From the NCBI GenBank assembly GCA_030407315.1, contig JALQPE010002347.1, positions 1 to 64,000 on the forward strand: a stretch of 64,000 nt of DNA. The letters run 5' to 3'. The DNA comes from Asparagopsis taxiformis (taxonomy: Eukaryota; Rhodophyta; Florideophyceae; Bonnemaisoniales; Bonnemaisoniaceae). Made by a program: the position numbers and the translations under genes. The notes beneath the pieces are model-generated. The model worked only from the letters and a program-made list of their open reading frames with translations, ran no database searches and was not told the DNA's origin. Below are positions 20,961 through 31,382 of this stretch, one piece after another. The first letter of the stretch is position 1, and the number at the start of each line of letters is the position of its first letter.

Positions 20961-21285
20961 AGGAGAGTGAAGAAGGGATGTAGGAAGATGGGGAATGAAG
21001 CTGTGAGGTGTTTCTGGTATGTGTATATTTTGGGGCATACGATAGAAGTGAGAGTGGGTTTCAAGTGGTGTAAGATTTTGCTGACCATGTTCGTGTTTGA
21101 TGTCTTGATGATTTAATGGGCTGGGGTGGTGTCGAGGAAAGCGGGATGGAATTGGGAAGGAGCGGATTTTTTGTAATCAAGGTCGTGAGGGTTCTTGAAG
21201 TATGTGCGGATGGTGGTGCATGGCGTTCGGATGGTAGGGAGAACGCGATAGTGAGGGAGATGGGTGATCGACGATATGCTGACAG
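20961..21285. other. Unassigned stretch
   Basis: Between the 228-bp array and the minisatellite. A short frame opens at ATG 21116 and enters the minisatellite, but nothing supports it as a gene. Confidence 0.3.
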
Positions 21286-21475
21286 GTATTTTGTATTCCG
21301 GCTGGATACGTATTTCATATTCTGGCTGGATACATATTCCGTATTCTGGCTGGATACGTATTTCGTATTCTGGCTGGATACGTATTCCGTATTCTGGCTG
21401 GATACGTATTTCCTATTCTAACCGGGTATTTATTTCCTATTCTGACCAGATATGTATTTCCTATTCTAGAGAGAC
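21286..21475. repeat. 24-bp minisatellite, about 8 units
   Basis: Units follow GTATTTCGTATTCTGGCTGG plus ATAC, with a 24-bp period from 21286; the last units are degenerate. Because 24 is a multiple of three, the plus-strand frame shows an 8-residue periodic hydrophobic/aromatic repeat. Confidence 0.85.
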
Positions 21476-21591
21476 GTATTGTATACGAGCAGTTTCGTAA
21501 ATGAGAGAATAAAATACGGTCCGATATGGGCCCTGAATTTACCATCCGCTGTAATTTCTTCCCTCCCGGTTTTCGCTGATATATTGTATAC

Positions 21592-21775
21592 TGGATGTCG
21601 GGTCCTAGTATTCCGCCAAACGTACTAGAGAAAATGGATGTCGGGCCCTAGTATTCCGCCATATGTACTAGAGAAAGTGGATGTTGGGTCCTAGTATTCC
21701 GCCATATGTACTAGAGAAAGTGGACGTCCGCATCCAAAAAATTTTTATTTTTTTTGGACGCGGACGTTCATTTGT
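21592..21775. repeat. 43-bp tandem repeats followed by a hairpin
   Basis: Copies start at 21592, 21635 and 21678, each containing CCTAGTATTCCGCC (one has CCCTAG) and TACTAGAGAA; a diverged fourth begins at 21721. The sequence 21721-21772 folds into a hairpin around an A/T run with GGACGTCCGC and GCGGACGTTC arms. Perhaps a MITE remnant. Confidence 0.65.
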
Positions 21776-21887
21776 TCTAGTAAATCTCGGGGCCGACTAG
21801 GACCCGTACTAGAGAGACTGGACGTCCGCGTCCACTTCCGAAAACACAGACGCACCCGTAGGGTGGTTTTGCTGCTTTGCGGATTTT

Positions 21888-22160
21888 CTACCTACTACAA
21901 TATCGCTTGTCCAATAGGCTGAGCATTGCCATTGGATCATTATATTTTGCACTGCACACTCTAAAGGGTGTATCTCCGAGTGACGCAGTTAGCAGTGCAG
22001 TGGCTTTGTCTTTGATGTCATCGGGGCATTCTTCCTTATTCAGTTTCCCCCAATAGCCTTTCCCTTTCAGTGCGATTTCTGCTCGTAGACGCCATAGATT
22101 GTAATCATCCGTGCTGCGTCCTTGAAATCGTTGTATTCTTTCATCATCGTCTTTTGTCAT
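21888..22160 (-). pseudogene. Copia Gag relic
   Basis: From ATG 22160 the frame reads MTKDDDERIQRFQGRS, then YNLWRLRAEIALKGKGYW and SLLDKRYCSR, the N-terminal pattern of Copia Gag (UBN2-type) proteins. It ends after about 90 codons and no pol or LTR accompanies it. The sequence is unlike the Gag of Copia A, B or C, so it represents another family. Confidence 0.6.
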
Positions 22161-22214
22161 TTTTGCTTTGAAGACGATTGCGTAGATTATTCGGTGTGAC
22201 TTCAGTGTGCACAA

Positions 22215-23044
22215 CAGTGATCGAGACTGCTCTTCTGATAGTAACTCCGAACAATGCTTCAGTGGTGTCTTGTTTCGGAAGTCAAGTTGGATGTAGTGGT
22301 CGTTGCCACTGGGCCCATAACCTGATGGATCTTTATTTCTCGATGCTCTTTTCTCTCTACTGAGGATATCTATTCATCTATTTGTAGTCATGGTTTCTGT
22401 GCTAATCACAAGGAATGGCGGTGATAGCACAGTTACATTAGGAGCCACAAATACAGAGCCATCCGTTACGATGCTGTGTCAACCACCAGTTGCGGCATTA
22501 CAAGCCAATATTAGCAAGATAATGTTCTGCAAGCCGCAGTCTAATTATCAAGCTTGAAATCCTGCTTGTAGTCAGTATTGCATCCAACATTTCTGTCTAG
22601 CCTCCGTACAGAGCTCTCGTAAATACGTCCGGGAGCAAAAGTGGTTAGATTGAGTCATAACCATTGTTCGGTAATGCGACCGGTGTATTTCTCGAAGCGC
22701 ACGCAATATTGAGGCTAACTAACCAAGAAACTAACCAGGTTTGCATTACAGAAATGATGCCATCGCCTCAGTAGTTGTAGCCGACAAGAAATAAATAAAC
22801 TTCTGACGTATGACGGCATATGAAGTCGGTGTGCATGAATGAGATTCGAGGAAGCTGAAAAAATGGTCCTACGAGGGCGTAACGATCGCAGCCGCGCCCC
22901 ATGTCCGGCCAATGAGAAAGATGTACAAGAATATCGGGAAAATATCTGTGATATATCATCACATGACACGAGCTACTCTCGAATATTTCGCATATCTTCC
23001 GGCGATATTCGGCTCGAGATCAGCCATGGTATCTCGATGTTCTC
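22215..23044. other. Intergenic stretch
   Basis: No gene, repeat or RNA could be supported here. It ends in TTCTC, the target of Copia A. Confidence 0.4.
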
Positions 23045-23197
23045 TGTGAAGTCTTGAGAGTCCGATGCCCCCTCCCTGTTTATTGATCCGGCGTCGGAGC
23101 TATAAGTATCGATGGATTAGTTAATTTGTAATTGAGATTTCTATGCGTTAATTGTTAATGGGTGCATTGCGGTGAGGAGACGAGATTTGTCTTCACA
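23045..23197 (-). repeat. 3' LTR of Copia A
   Basis: 153 bp with TG/CA ends. The last codons of pol run into it (stop at 23141). Confidence 0.9.
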
Positions 23198-24580
23198 GGC
23201 CCCCGGCTCACTGCAATGCGAGGTGGAAAGTTGAGGGAGGATGTTTATGGAATTGCGTATGGATGTTAGTTTCCGGCGATGGACTGGTTTGGTGAAGATG
23301 TCGGCTGGGGTGAGGTGTCCAGGGATGTGTTGTACAGTTAGTTCGTTGCGTTCGATGAGGTCGATAATGTGGTGATGTCGGATATCAATGTAGCGCTTGC
23401 GTTTTGTTGGTGTTTTGTTGAGCGCAATTTTGACGGCTGCCATGTTGTCAATGTGTAGTATGGTCGGTGTGGTGATAGGTTGGAATGTGGATAGTAGTCG
23501 GCGGAGCCACATTGTTTGTTCTGAGGCGTGGGAGGCAGCTATATATTCTGCTGCGCAAGTGGATAGCGCGACGGTGGACTGTTTCTTGGATGACCAGAAT
23601 ATAGGTGTGTTGTTAAAGGTATGGACAGTTCCGGTGGTGGATTTTCGATCGCTGCCATTGGCGTGGTCTGCATCAACGAATGAGTGGAGGTGGTGCTTTG
23701 ATGGGTCAGAGACGGGGAGGAAAGTGAGGCCGTGGGTTGGCGTTTCGCGGAGGTAGCGTAGGACTCGCTTGAGGTGGCTTTGGTCAGTAGAAGAGGGTGC
23801 AGACATGTTTGCAGCCAGTCTGTTGACTGAGAGGTGGATGTCTGGCCTTGTGCTGTCGGCGATATATCGTAGTTCGCCAAGAATAGATCGGAACTTGGTG
23901 GATTCAGTTGATGTGAGCGGTTGGGGGATGTGAGAGTCATCTAGCGGTTCTGGGTAAGGTGTTTGGGTGGGGTTACATTCGTGCATGCCAGCTCGTTCAA
24001 GGGCGTGTTTCGTGAGTTGTGGCTGTCCAATGTGGATGGCACTGTCCTGTTGCCGATATGAGATATGCCAGCCGAGGTGTTGAGTTGGTTTGCCGATACG
24101 TTTGATGTCGTATTTGCGGCGAAGTTCCGAGTGGAGTTTATCTATGAGTTGTTGGTGGGTGGATATGATTAGGAAGTCGTCCATGCTTATTGCGAAGTGG
24201 ATGTATTTGGTTGGTGAGTGGATGTGGGAGAAAAGGGTAGGGTCAGTGTGTGATGGATTGTATCCACAGGATTTGAGGAAGCGGAAGAGGGCAGTGGAGT
24301 AGATGTGGGCTGCCGGTGGGGTGCCGTAGAGGTTGCGTATGAGGATCCCTGTTTTGTCTTTGTGTTTCAGTTCGCCGTTGAAGCGCGAAGGTTGTTTTAC
24401 GTACACGGTGTGTGACGGATCGTATAATTCGTGTATGTAAGCGGATTTGATGTCGAAGGCTTCAATGCGGAGGTTGTATGCGGAAGTAAGAGCGAAAAGG
24501 AGTCTGATTGTCGTGCGTTCCGCCATGTGCGTGGAAGTATGGAGGGGGTTGTAGTGTATTCCGGGGATCACTGATCGCAT
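23141..24580 (-). pseudogene. pol: Copia A Pol, 3' part: RT palm to RNase H
   Basis: Continues the polyprotein after the frameshift. It includes the RT segment with ISMDDFLII (the DD catalytic pair), LGWHISYR, LRYIADSTRPD, and the RNase H blocks HSFVDADHANGSDRKS, ALSTCAAEYIAA and KRYIDIRHHHI. The reading frame ends inside the 3' LTR. Confidence 0.85.
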
Positions 24581-27345
24581 GGCATGCGGTATCCGCGGAC
24601 GGTTATTCGGGCTTTGCGGCGTTCGATGCTGCCGTCAGTGTGGCGTTTGTAGCGGTACGCCATCTTGAGGGGGATTAAGCGTGTTCGTTTAGGACCTGAT
24701 GATGAGGGTACCCAAGATATTGTTTTGGTGGCATCTATGGTTTCAAGTTCGTTGTCGTGGGCCGCTGACCATTCGTCGGCGTCGGGGTACATGCGGGCAT
24801 GGCTGGTAGAGGATGGTGCTGGGGTGTTTGGAGTGATTTGTCTGGGTATGTCGAGAGAAGTGACATGGAATGCGGCGTTTGTGGTTTGGAGTGGGTCGGT
24901 TGTCTGGAAATAAGGCTTGAAGTCGGTGGCACGTACGATGTGGAGTCGTCGGGGTGGGAAGCTTTCTACGCAGATGTGGCTCATGGATTTTCCGAAGAGG
25001 TATCGTGCGGGGAGTGCTCTGGAGCTGAGTTTTGAGCTCCGTTTGTGTAAGGGGATAGTGCCGATCTGTCCAAATATGAAGAGGCGCGTGGGTTGTGGGC
25101 GGGTGCCGTGCCATTGTTCGTAGGGTGTGGTGCCTGTGCCCTTGTGGGAGAGCATATTTTGTTTGAATACAGCGTCTTTGTGTGCATATTCCCAGTACGG
25201 GTTGGGGAGCCCGGAGTGGAGTAGGTTCGCTCGAGCGGCTTCCATGGTGGTGCGGTTTACTCGTTCGGCGATTGAGTTTTCTTGGGGTTGGTATGGGACT
25301 GTGGTTGAGAATATGGTGCCGAGCTGGTGAAAGTAGTCTTGGATGGATGTTTGAGTGAATTCTTTGGCGTTGTCGGAGCGGAAGTGGCGCGGTGGGCGAT
25401 CGTGATGTGTGCAGACTTGATTGATGGTTTTGGGGATTGATGTGGATACGGCGGCACGTGACGGGAGGTAGTCGACTATGAGGAATCTTGTGGCGGCGTC
25501 AATGAAGGTAACTAAGTAGGAGTTGCCATCTATGGATTTGGGTGAGATCGGACCGCAAATATCAGAGCTAATGAATTCTCCAGGGGAGTAGCTGTGGGAG
25601 GTTCGATGGTGCGGGCGTATGGATTGCTTCGCCGGCGCGCATGCGGAGCATGTGGTTGGTGTCTCCGTTATGTCGCTCGGGAGTATGGGGAGGCTATTGG
25701 ATTTGGACATTGCTGATATGCGCTTGGTTGGTGCGTGATTAAGTTTGAGGTGCCATTCTAGTGCCTCTTTCGCCTTTGCTGTCGGCGGTTTGGTCGAGGC
25801 GGGGTTGTGGGTTTGCTGGAGTGTTGTGGGAATGGGTGGGGTGTGTCTGTGGGTGATTGTACGTGGGGAAGGTGTAGTCGGATTGGGGATGGGCCGTGGT
25901 GGTGGCCTGGAAGGGTTTGTTGGTGGTTTGGGGCGAGGTTGCCTTTGGTTGGGTTTCGGGACGGTTTTTGTGGTTTGTTTGCGTGAGGTGGGGATACAGC
26001 GCGCGCCTTTTGCAGGGAGTGGTGTGGGGGATTCTTTATGTGTTGTTTCGGGCTCAGTGACTATTTTTGTGTCGCGGACACAGTACATGTTGTCGCGCCA
26101 TTCTGCAGTCAGCGTGATGCGGGGTTTTGTGGGATGCTTGTTGTTGATGACGAAAGCGCGTGAGGGTGTGAATGTGACTTCTCCATATTCTTGTGCGAGA
26201 TCGTGAACAGATAGGAGGTTCGGAGAGATGGATGGGTTGGCCACGGCTGGTATGGAAATGTGTGCTAGTGGGGATTTTAGGTGGAGGACTCCTCTGTGGG
26301 TGCAAGGGAAGACTTGGTTAGCTGCTGTGACAGAGGTGGAATGTTTCCGGATAGGACGCATTGCTGTTGTGGGGTGGGTGACGTGGGAAGGTTGAGCTCC
26401 TGAGTCGAGTATGAACGTACCGTCGCTTGTGTGGTGCGTGGTTGGCAGTGGTTCTATCTCTTGGTTTGTGGTGGGAGTGAAGTGGGCACTCTTCGCGTGG
26501 TTTCCATGTTTGGTGAGGTTTCTGGGGCGATTAGGGGGGCTTCGTGATTCATTCTTTGGGTGGTGGGGGTGGCGGCATTGTGAGTCGGAGTGTAGCGGTT
26601 TGAACCCTAGTGAGGTGTGATAAGAGCACGGATGGCGGGGTGCTGGTCCGGCTCTGCTTCTATCGCGTGGTGGGGGCGGAGAGTCGTAGAATGGGTGGGA
26701 GTATTTGCGCCGGGTGGTTATGGAGTGGGGTGCTTCTTCAAGCTGAATGAAGTCTTGAAGGTTGTGCATGCGTAGGGAGAATTCTTTGATGGATCTTGGG
26801 GTGTTTCCGGCTGGGAGCTTTCCCATTTCTATGCCTTTGCGGGAATGTTTCAGCCCTGTGAGCATGAGGTCGACGGTGGTTGCTTCGTCGTTGATGAGTG
26901 GGTAGTTCGCTGATATCATGCGGTCGCGGAGGGATGCATGAGTGGATATGTAGTCGTTGATGGTGGTGTGGTCGAGGAAGCGGATAGACTCAGCTTCTCT
27001 GCGGAGGGATTGGTGACCGGCGGGTGTGTTGGTGGCAATTTCTTCTTCGATGCGCTGGAGAAGTTGGAAGGGTGTATTGGAGGACATGTTGCGCTTCACC
27101 ACTCTCGTGGCGACGGTGGCTGGGAGTGATGATATAATGAGGGCTGTGAGGGCGTGCTGAGTACGGTGATGAGAATTGTTGTCCTGTAGGGACGTGTCGG
27201 ATGTTAAATGTATGGATACGCCGTGGGCGGTGGCGGTAGCGTGAAGAGTAGCAAACCACGGATTGGGATTTTCGGGGATGAGCGTGGTCAGTGCAGGAAA
27301 GCTGATGGTGGGGGAGTCGGTGGGCGGTGAGGTGTTGTCAGTCAT
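24568..27345 (-). pseudogene. gag-pol: Copia A Gag-protease-integrase-RT, 5' part
   Basis: ATG 27345 (MTDNTSPPTDS) is the likely start because Copia B begins in the same place; the frame is open back to an ATG at 27450 next to the LTR. Blocks: Gag; protease FILDSGAQPSH; pre-integrase zinc finger (H-X-H...C-SAC); integrase core with SDICGPI, FRSDNAKEF and NSIAERVNRT; and the beginning of RT. It stops at 24568 because of what looks like a 5-bp duplication (GCATGCCATGC). Confidence 0.9.
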
Positions 27346-27442
27346 GTTGTGAGATGGATCGGAAGATGCGGATAGTGAGATAGATCGGTTCGTGATGAAG
27401 CGAAGATAGCGGAGATGTCGAGGTGTGTCGTCAGGTAGCGAT

Positions 27443-27454
27443 GGGACCATAACC
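27443..27454 (-). promoter_or_regulatory. Copia A primer-binding site, half-tRNA type
   Basis: Adjacent to the 5' LTR the sense strand reads GGTTATGGTCCC. GGTTATGG is complementary to CCATAACC, the anticodon loop of initiator tRNA-Met, the primer used by Drosophila copia. Confidence 0.6.
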
Positions 27455-27607
27455 TGTGAAGTCTTGAGAGTCCGATGCCCCCTCCCTGTTTATTGATCCG
27501 GCGTCGGAGCTATAAGTATCGATGGATTGGTTAATTTGTAATTGAGATTTCTATGCGTTAATTGTTAATGGGTGCATTGCGGTGAGGAGACGAGATTTGT
27601 CTTCACA
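27455..27607 (-). repeat. 5' LTR of Copia A
   Basis: 153 bp, same as 23045-23197 except an A/G difference in GATTRGTTAATTT. Confidence 0.9.
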
Positions 27608-27758
27608 TTCTCTACGGTATTCTCTACCCTCTCTTTAAGAAAATAAATTTCTAGCAGGCGTGTTCATTAAATCTCCCCATACAAGTGTGCCCTCAGCTGT
27701 TGATAGCAGTGAGATCAACCGAAATTCTAACACAGTTCTTCGCTCTTGCTTTCTCATC

Positions 27759-28702
27759 ATGAACTCGTACCGATTTCTACGATGTTCTATCCTCGTACAC
27801 TTCCTCCTGGCCCTATCTTTCTCTACACACTCTCAGTCAGTGGCCGATGTCGTTCTTGATACAGCCTCACGAATGTCTCCATGCCGAGCTGGAACATTCC
27901 TATCGTCAGATCGGTGTGAGCCGTGTCCAATAGGAACATTCAATCCACAAGCTGGTGCGACGTCGCGCTCCGCATGCCGCCCGTGTCCGTTAGGAACTGA
28001 AGCGTCTTCAATAGGAATATCGTGCCGAAATTGCCCTGCAGGTGAGTATCAGGATGAACTACGACTAAGTTCTTGTAAGCGCTGTCCGTTTGGGACTTTC
28101 AACCCGATCGAAGGAGCCAAATCATTATCAGATTGCAAAAAAATGCCCGAGAGGGACCTTTGCGTCGATATTCGGAAGATCGTGTTCGGATTGTTCTGCC
28201 GGTACTTATCAAGACGAACCTGGATCTACGAGTTGTACACGCTGCCCCGATGGAACTTTCAACGCAAGGGAAGGCGCCAAATCTGTGTCCGATTGTCAAG
28301 AGTGTCCGATAGGAACTGAAGAAACAATTCTGAAAAGATCATGCCAAAAGTGTTCTGCCGGAACATACCAAGATGAAATAGGAATGGACAGATGTAAGAG
28401 ATGCCCTGACGGAACCTTTAATGGAGGGGAAGGCGCCACATCTGTGTCAGATTGTCGAAAGTGTCCGAAAGGAACGGAAGATACGACTTTTCGAAGAGAT
28501 TGTAGTGACTGCCCCGCTGGCAGATACCAAGATGAACCAGGAGCAGCTACATGTCTATTATGTCCTTCGGGAACGATCAACATGCGCACAGGAGCCAAGT
28601 CTGTATCAGATTGTGAAAAGTGTCCAAGAGGAACCAGTGAGTCTGGACTGCGAACCTCCTGCACAAGGTGCTCAGCTGGAAGGTATCAGGATGAACCAGG
28701 GT
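27759..28702 (+). pseudogene. GCC2/GCC3-repeat secreted protein, 5' part, interrupted
   Basis: ATG 27759 opens a signal peptide (FLLALSFSTHSQS), then cysteine-rich repeats of about 47 residues: CPxGTF..EGAKSVSDC and CxxCxAGxYQDExG, the GCC2/GCC3 (ephrin-receptor-like) pattern. Such domains are extracellular and disulfide-rich. A run of seven A at 28137-28143 puts the downstream repeats one frame off; six would keep the frame and match the paralogue at 35495. At 28702 the gene is cut by Gypsy-2 and resumes at 34223. The intact tandem paralogue lies 1 kb beyond its end. Ligand and role are unknown. Confidence 0.85.
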
Positions 28703-28993
28703 TCTTGCTTTCTCCTGCTTCGCCGGTTTACGTTCGGGCAAGAAAAAGTAGTGACACGCTTGCCTCCTTTACTCTCACTGCCTCACTACTCGCCTATATA
28801 GATACGTATAGCTTAGCCAAATATGCTGGAATGAGGATGATGAAATGGGCATTAGAGTCAATATTCGGATACCCGATAGCGTCCGATAAACGGAAATTAC
28901 TGTCGCGCGAAATAGAAATAGGCTGTATAAATGGATCATCCAATAGGACCAATAGCAACCCCATTATGCACATTAGACATTGCTGGTGCAGCA
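28703..28993 (-). repeat. 3' LTR of Gypsy-2
   Basis: 291 bp, matches 33927-34217 with one mismatch (ATGCACATTAGAC here, ATGCACAGTAGAC there). Confidence 0.92.
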
Positions 28994-29003
28994 GTCCCCT
29001 CTT

Positions 29004-31382
29004 TTAGAGGCGAACCTCACTTGTAGCTGCGCGGACCACATCTTGATCTGGATACTTCGTTAAAAACTGGGTGAGCAGATCTGGTACATCCTCTTGCATG
29101 ATAGAAAATGGTTCCCATCCTGGCTCCCCGTCATCAAACCCAAACCATCGTGTCAAGACCTCATAGCGACTTGTGTCTGCATTGTATCTAAGGTCTAGAA
29201 ATTCTTCCACTTTGTTGTAATGTGGATTGATATGCGCAATTGAGTCAAGTAGATCCTCAGTGACGTTAAGCTTGGAGTCTGCGTATAACTTCATTCGATT
29301 AGCATGCACCACAGAGATACTGTGGGTGATGAGATCCTCAACTTCATACACAAGAGGTGACTTGGCGTTGACAACCCTGCGGGGTCCACGCCACTTCACT
29401 CTCAATTTATGTCTGTCCTTGAGTATTCTCTGCGCAACCAGCACGAAGTCTCCAATATCAAAATTGACATCACGAACGTTAGTCTTCGCATTATGCGCTT
29501 TTGCCTCTTTCTCACGCTTTTTCTGTTTGCGTTGACCGACATCTCTATGAATATCATCAAGTGTCGCTATCACTCTCTCTATATTCATGAGTTTCTGAGC
29601 GTGTACCAGCTCGAGCTCTTTAGCAACTGGTACAGTAGGTGGGAATAGTGTGCGTAGCGGGTTGTCCGCACATTGGCCAGTAAAGACTTGTACAGGAGCT
29701 CTATTTCCCAATGACGGTCGCTTAGAGTGATTCAAAATACTCTGTACCAGTGGGATTACTGCCGGCCATTCATCCTCCTCAAGTCTAAATTCAGATAGCA
29801 GTGCTCTTGAAGCGCGAAGCACTTCTTTACACACGACCTCCACAGTGCCATTAGACTGGGGACAGTATGCAGTCGTAAAATGGTGATGTGCATGCAAGTT
29901 TCTGTTCAAAGCAGACATCACTGTGTTCTTAAAATGCGGTCCTTGATCAGAAACCCACATCAAAACCACTCCAAACAAAGAGAACCAATTCAGTAATGCT
30001 TCTACTGCGGAGCTTGCATCAGCCTTCATGCATGGCTTCAACATTACATATGAGGATGCATCATCCTTGATAATGAGAAGATATAAGTACCCTGTCGTAC
30101 TTTTAGCCATATATAAGAAATCAAAATGTATGATCTCATTAGGAGAGTCACTGTGCAACGCATGTGCAAACGGTCGCGGCTCTCTGTGCCCTCCTGTCGT
30201 GACCAAACAGTGCAGGCACGTGTTGCAGAACGTTACGACATCAGACTTCATGTCTTTCCAGTAAAAGTAATCTGAAATGTTCTCAAAAGTTGTCGTTGCA
30301 CCTCGGTGTCCACCTCGTCCACAATGTCCAGCAACGCATATGCGCAACTGAAGCTCTGTTGCATGAGACGGAATCCATACTGCACCATCCTGATTGACGA
30401 ATAGCTTCCGAACAGTTCGATTGGGAGGATATTCCTCCCCTTTCGAAATGGCAAACTGCTGTGCCTGACGAACACAGGCAGCCGTAGGCCACTCAAAATC
30501 AGGATCCAGGTCAGGTGCTGGTGGACAGGTGAATAAGACATTAATACTCCCGGAAGGATATGATTTGTCTTCAGAAGCACCCCAACGAGATAAAAGATCA
30601 GCCCAGCAGTTTTCCTCACCAGGAATGTGTACTACAGTGTAGCGGAAGACCGATAACTTCATTGCCCATCGCTCGATCTTATTAACGACGTGTTTGGAAA
30701 TAGAAGAGTTGACGCTCGCTGGATTGAATATAAAAACAAGATTACGATGATCCGTAAACAGATTAAATCCTCCTGGACGCATAAGTATGTAATCGAGACG
30801 TGTTACAGACTCTACAATTGCAAAAGCTTCTTTCTCTGGAGTAGACCAGCGTGCACTGGATCCTGTAAATGTCCCAGATAGAAATGCTAGCGGCTCATGC
30901 CCCTGCTCATTAAAAGGCAGGTCGGCATCCACAGGTGGTATCTGAGTTAGCACTGATGACCAATGCTTATCAGAAGCATCCGTAAACAAGCATAGGAGCT
31001 TGGCGGGATCTGGATGCGCAAGAGTTGCGGCATTCGCAACTCTTGCGGCATTGTGCAGTGCATTTTTAACATATTCAAATGCGTTGTGGGCGACTGCACT
31101 CCATAGTGGGCTTAGTGATATCTTTTCCACTGCACGTTTGGTGTGGCTTTTGGACTGAGAGTATACTTGCTCAAGCAACTCACCCAGCGGCGCGACGATC
31201 GATGTGAACTGTGGAATGGATGGACGCATCCAATTAGCAGCACAGACAAATTGCTGCAAGTCAGCACCAGTTTTTGGTGTAGATAAATCCAGTAAAGCCT
31301 GCAGTCTGTCTGGATCGTAGCGTATTCCATGTTTAGAAATAATCGTTCCACACCTTTCACAGATTCCAAGTAAAGGCGACAC
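29004..31382 (-). pseudogene. pol: Gypsy-2 Pol, 3' part: RNase H, integrase, chromodomain
   Basis: Continues from the RT thumb: ANWMRPSIPQF; RNase H LCLFTDASDKHW near residue 130; integrase zinc finger (H..H..C..C, about 345-395); core with VSDQGPHFKN and CPQSNGTVEV; and a C-terminal chromodomain-like segment (about 730-785, RWFGFDDGEPGWEP). It has no ATG of its own and lost its continuous frame with the upstream part through a 1-bp loss. Confidence 0.88.

Larger units (their letters stand above)
23045..27607 (-). mobile_element. Copia A: Ty1/Copia LTR retrotransposon, 4.6 kb
   Basis: LTRs 23045-23197 and 27455-27607 (153 bp, one visible difference) are flanked by TTCTC on both sides (23040-23044 and 27608-27612). 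The internal region is read on the minus strand as Gag-protease-integrase-RT-RNase H. One frameshift near 24575 splits pol. Copia B is a relative of the same family. LTR ends are TGTGAAG and CTTCACA. Confidence 0.95.

Noticed and set aside
21286..21475. Possible CRISPR-like array
   Set aside because: Units are directly adjacent 24-bp repeats without unique spacers, in a eukaryotic transposon setting; a plain minisatellite.
25745..26206. Plus-strand frames inside Copia A and Copia C
   Set aside because: Antisense to well-supported Gag/Pol coding DNA; Gly/Trp/Val-rich shadows of Pro/Thr/His-rich proteins.
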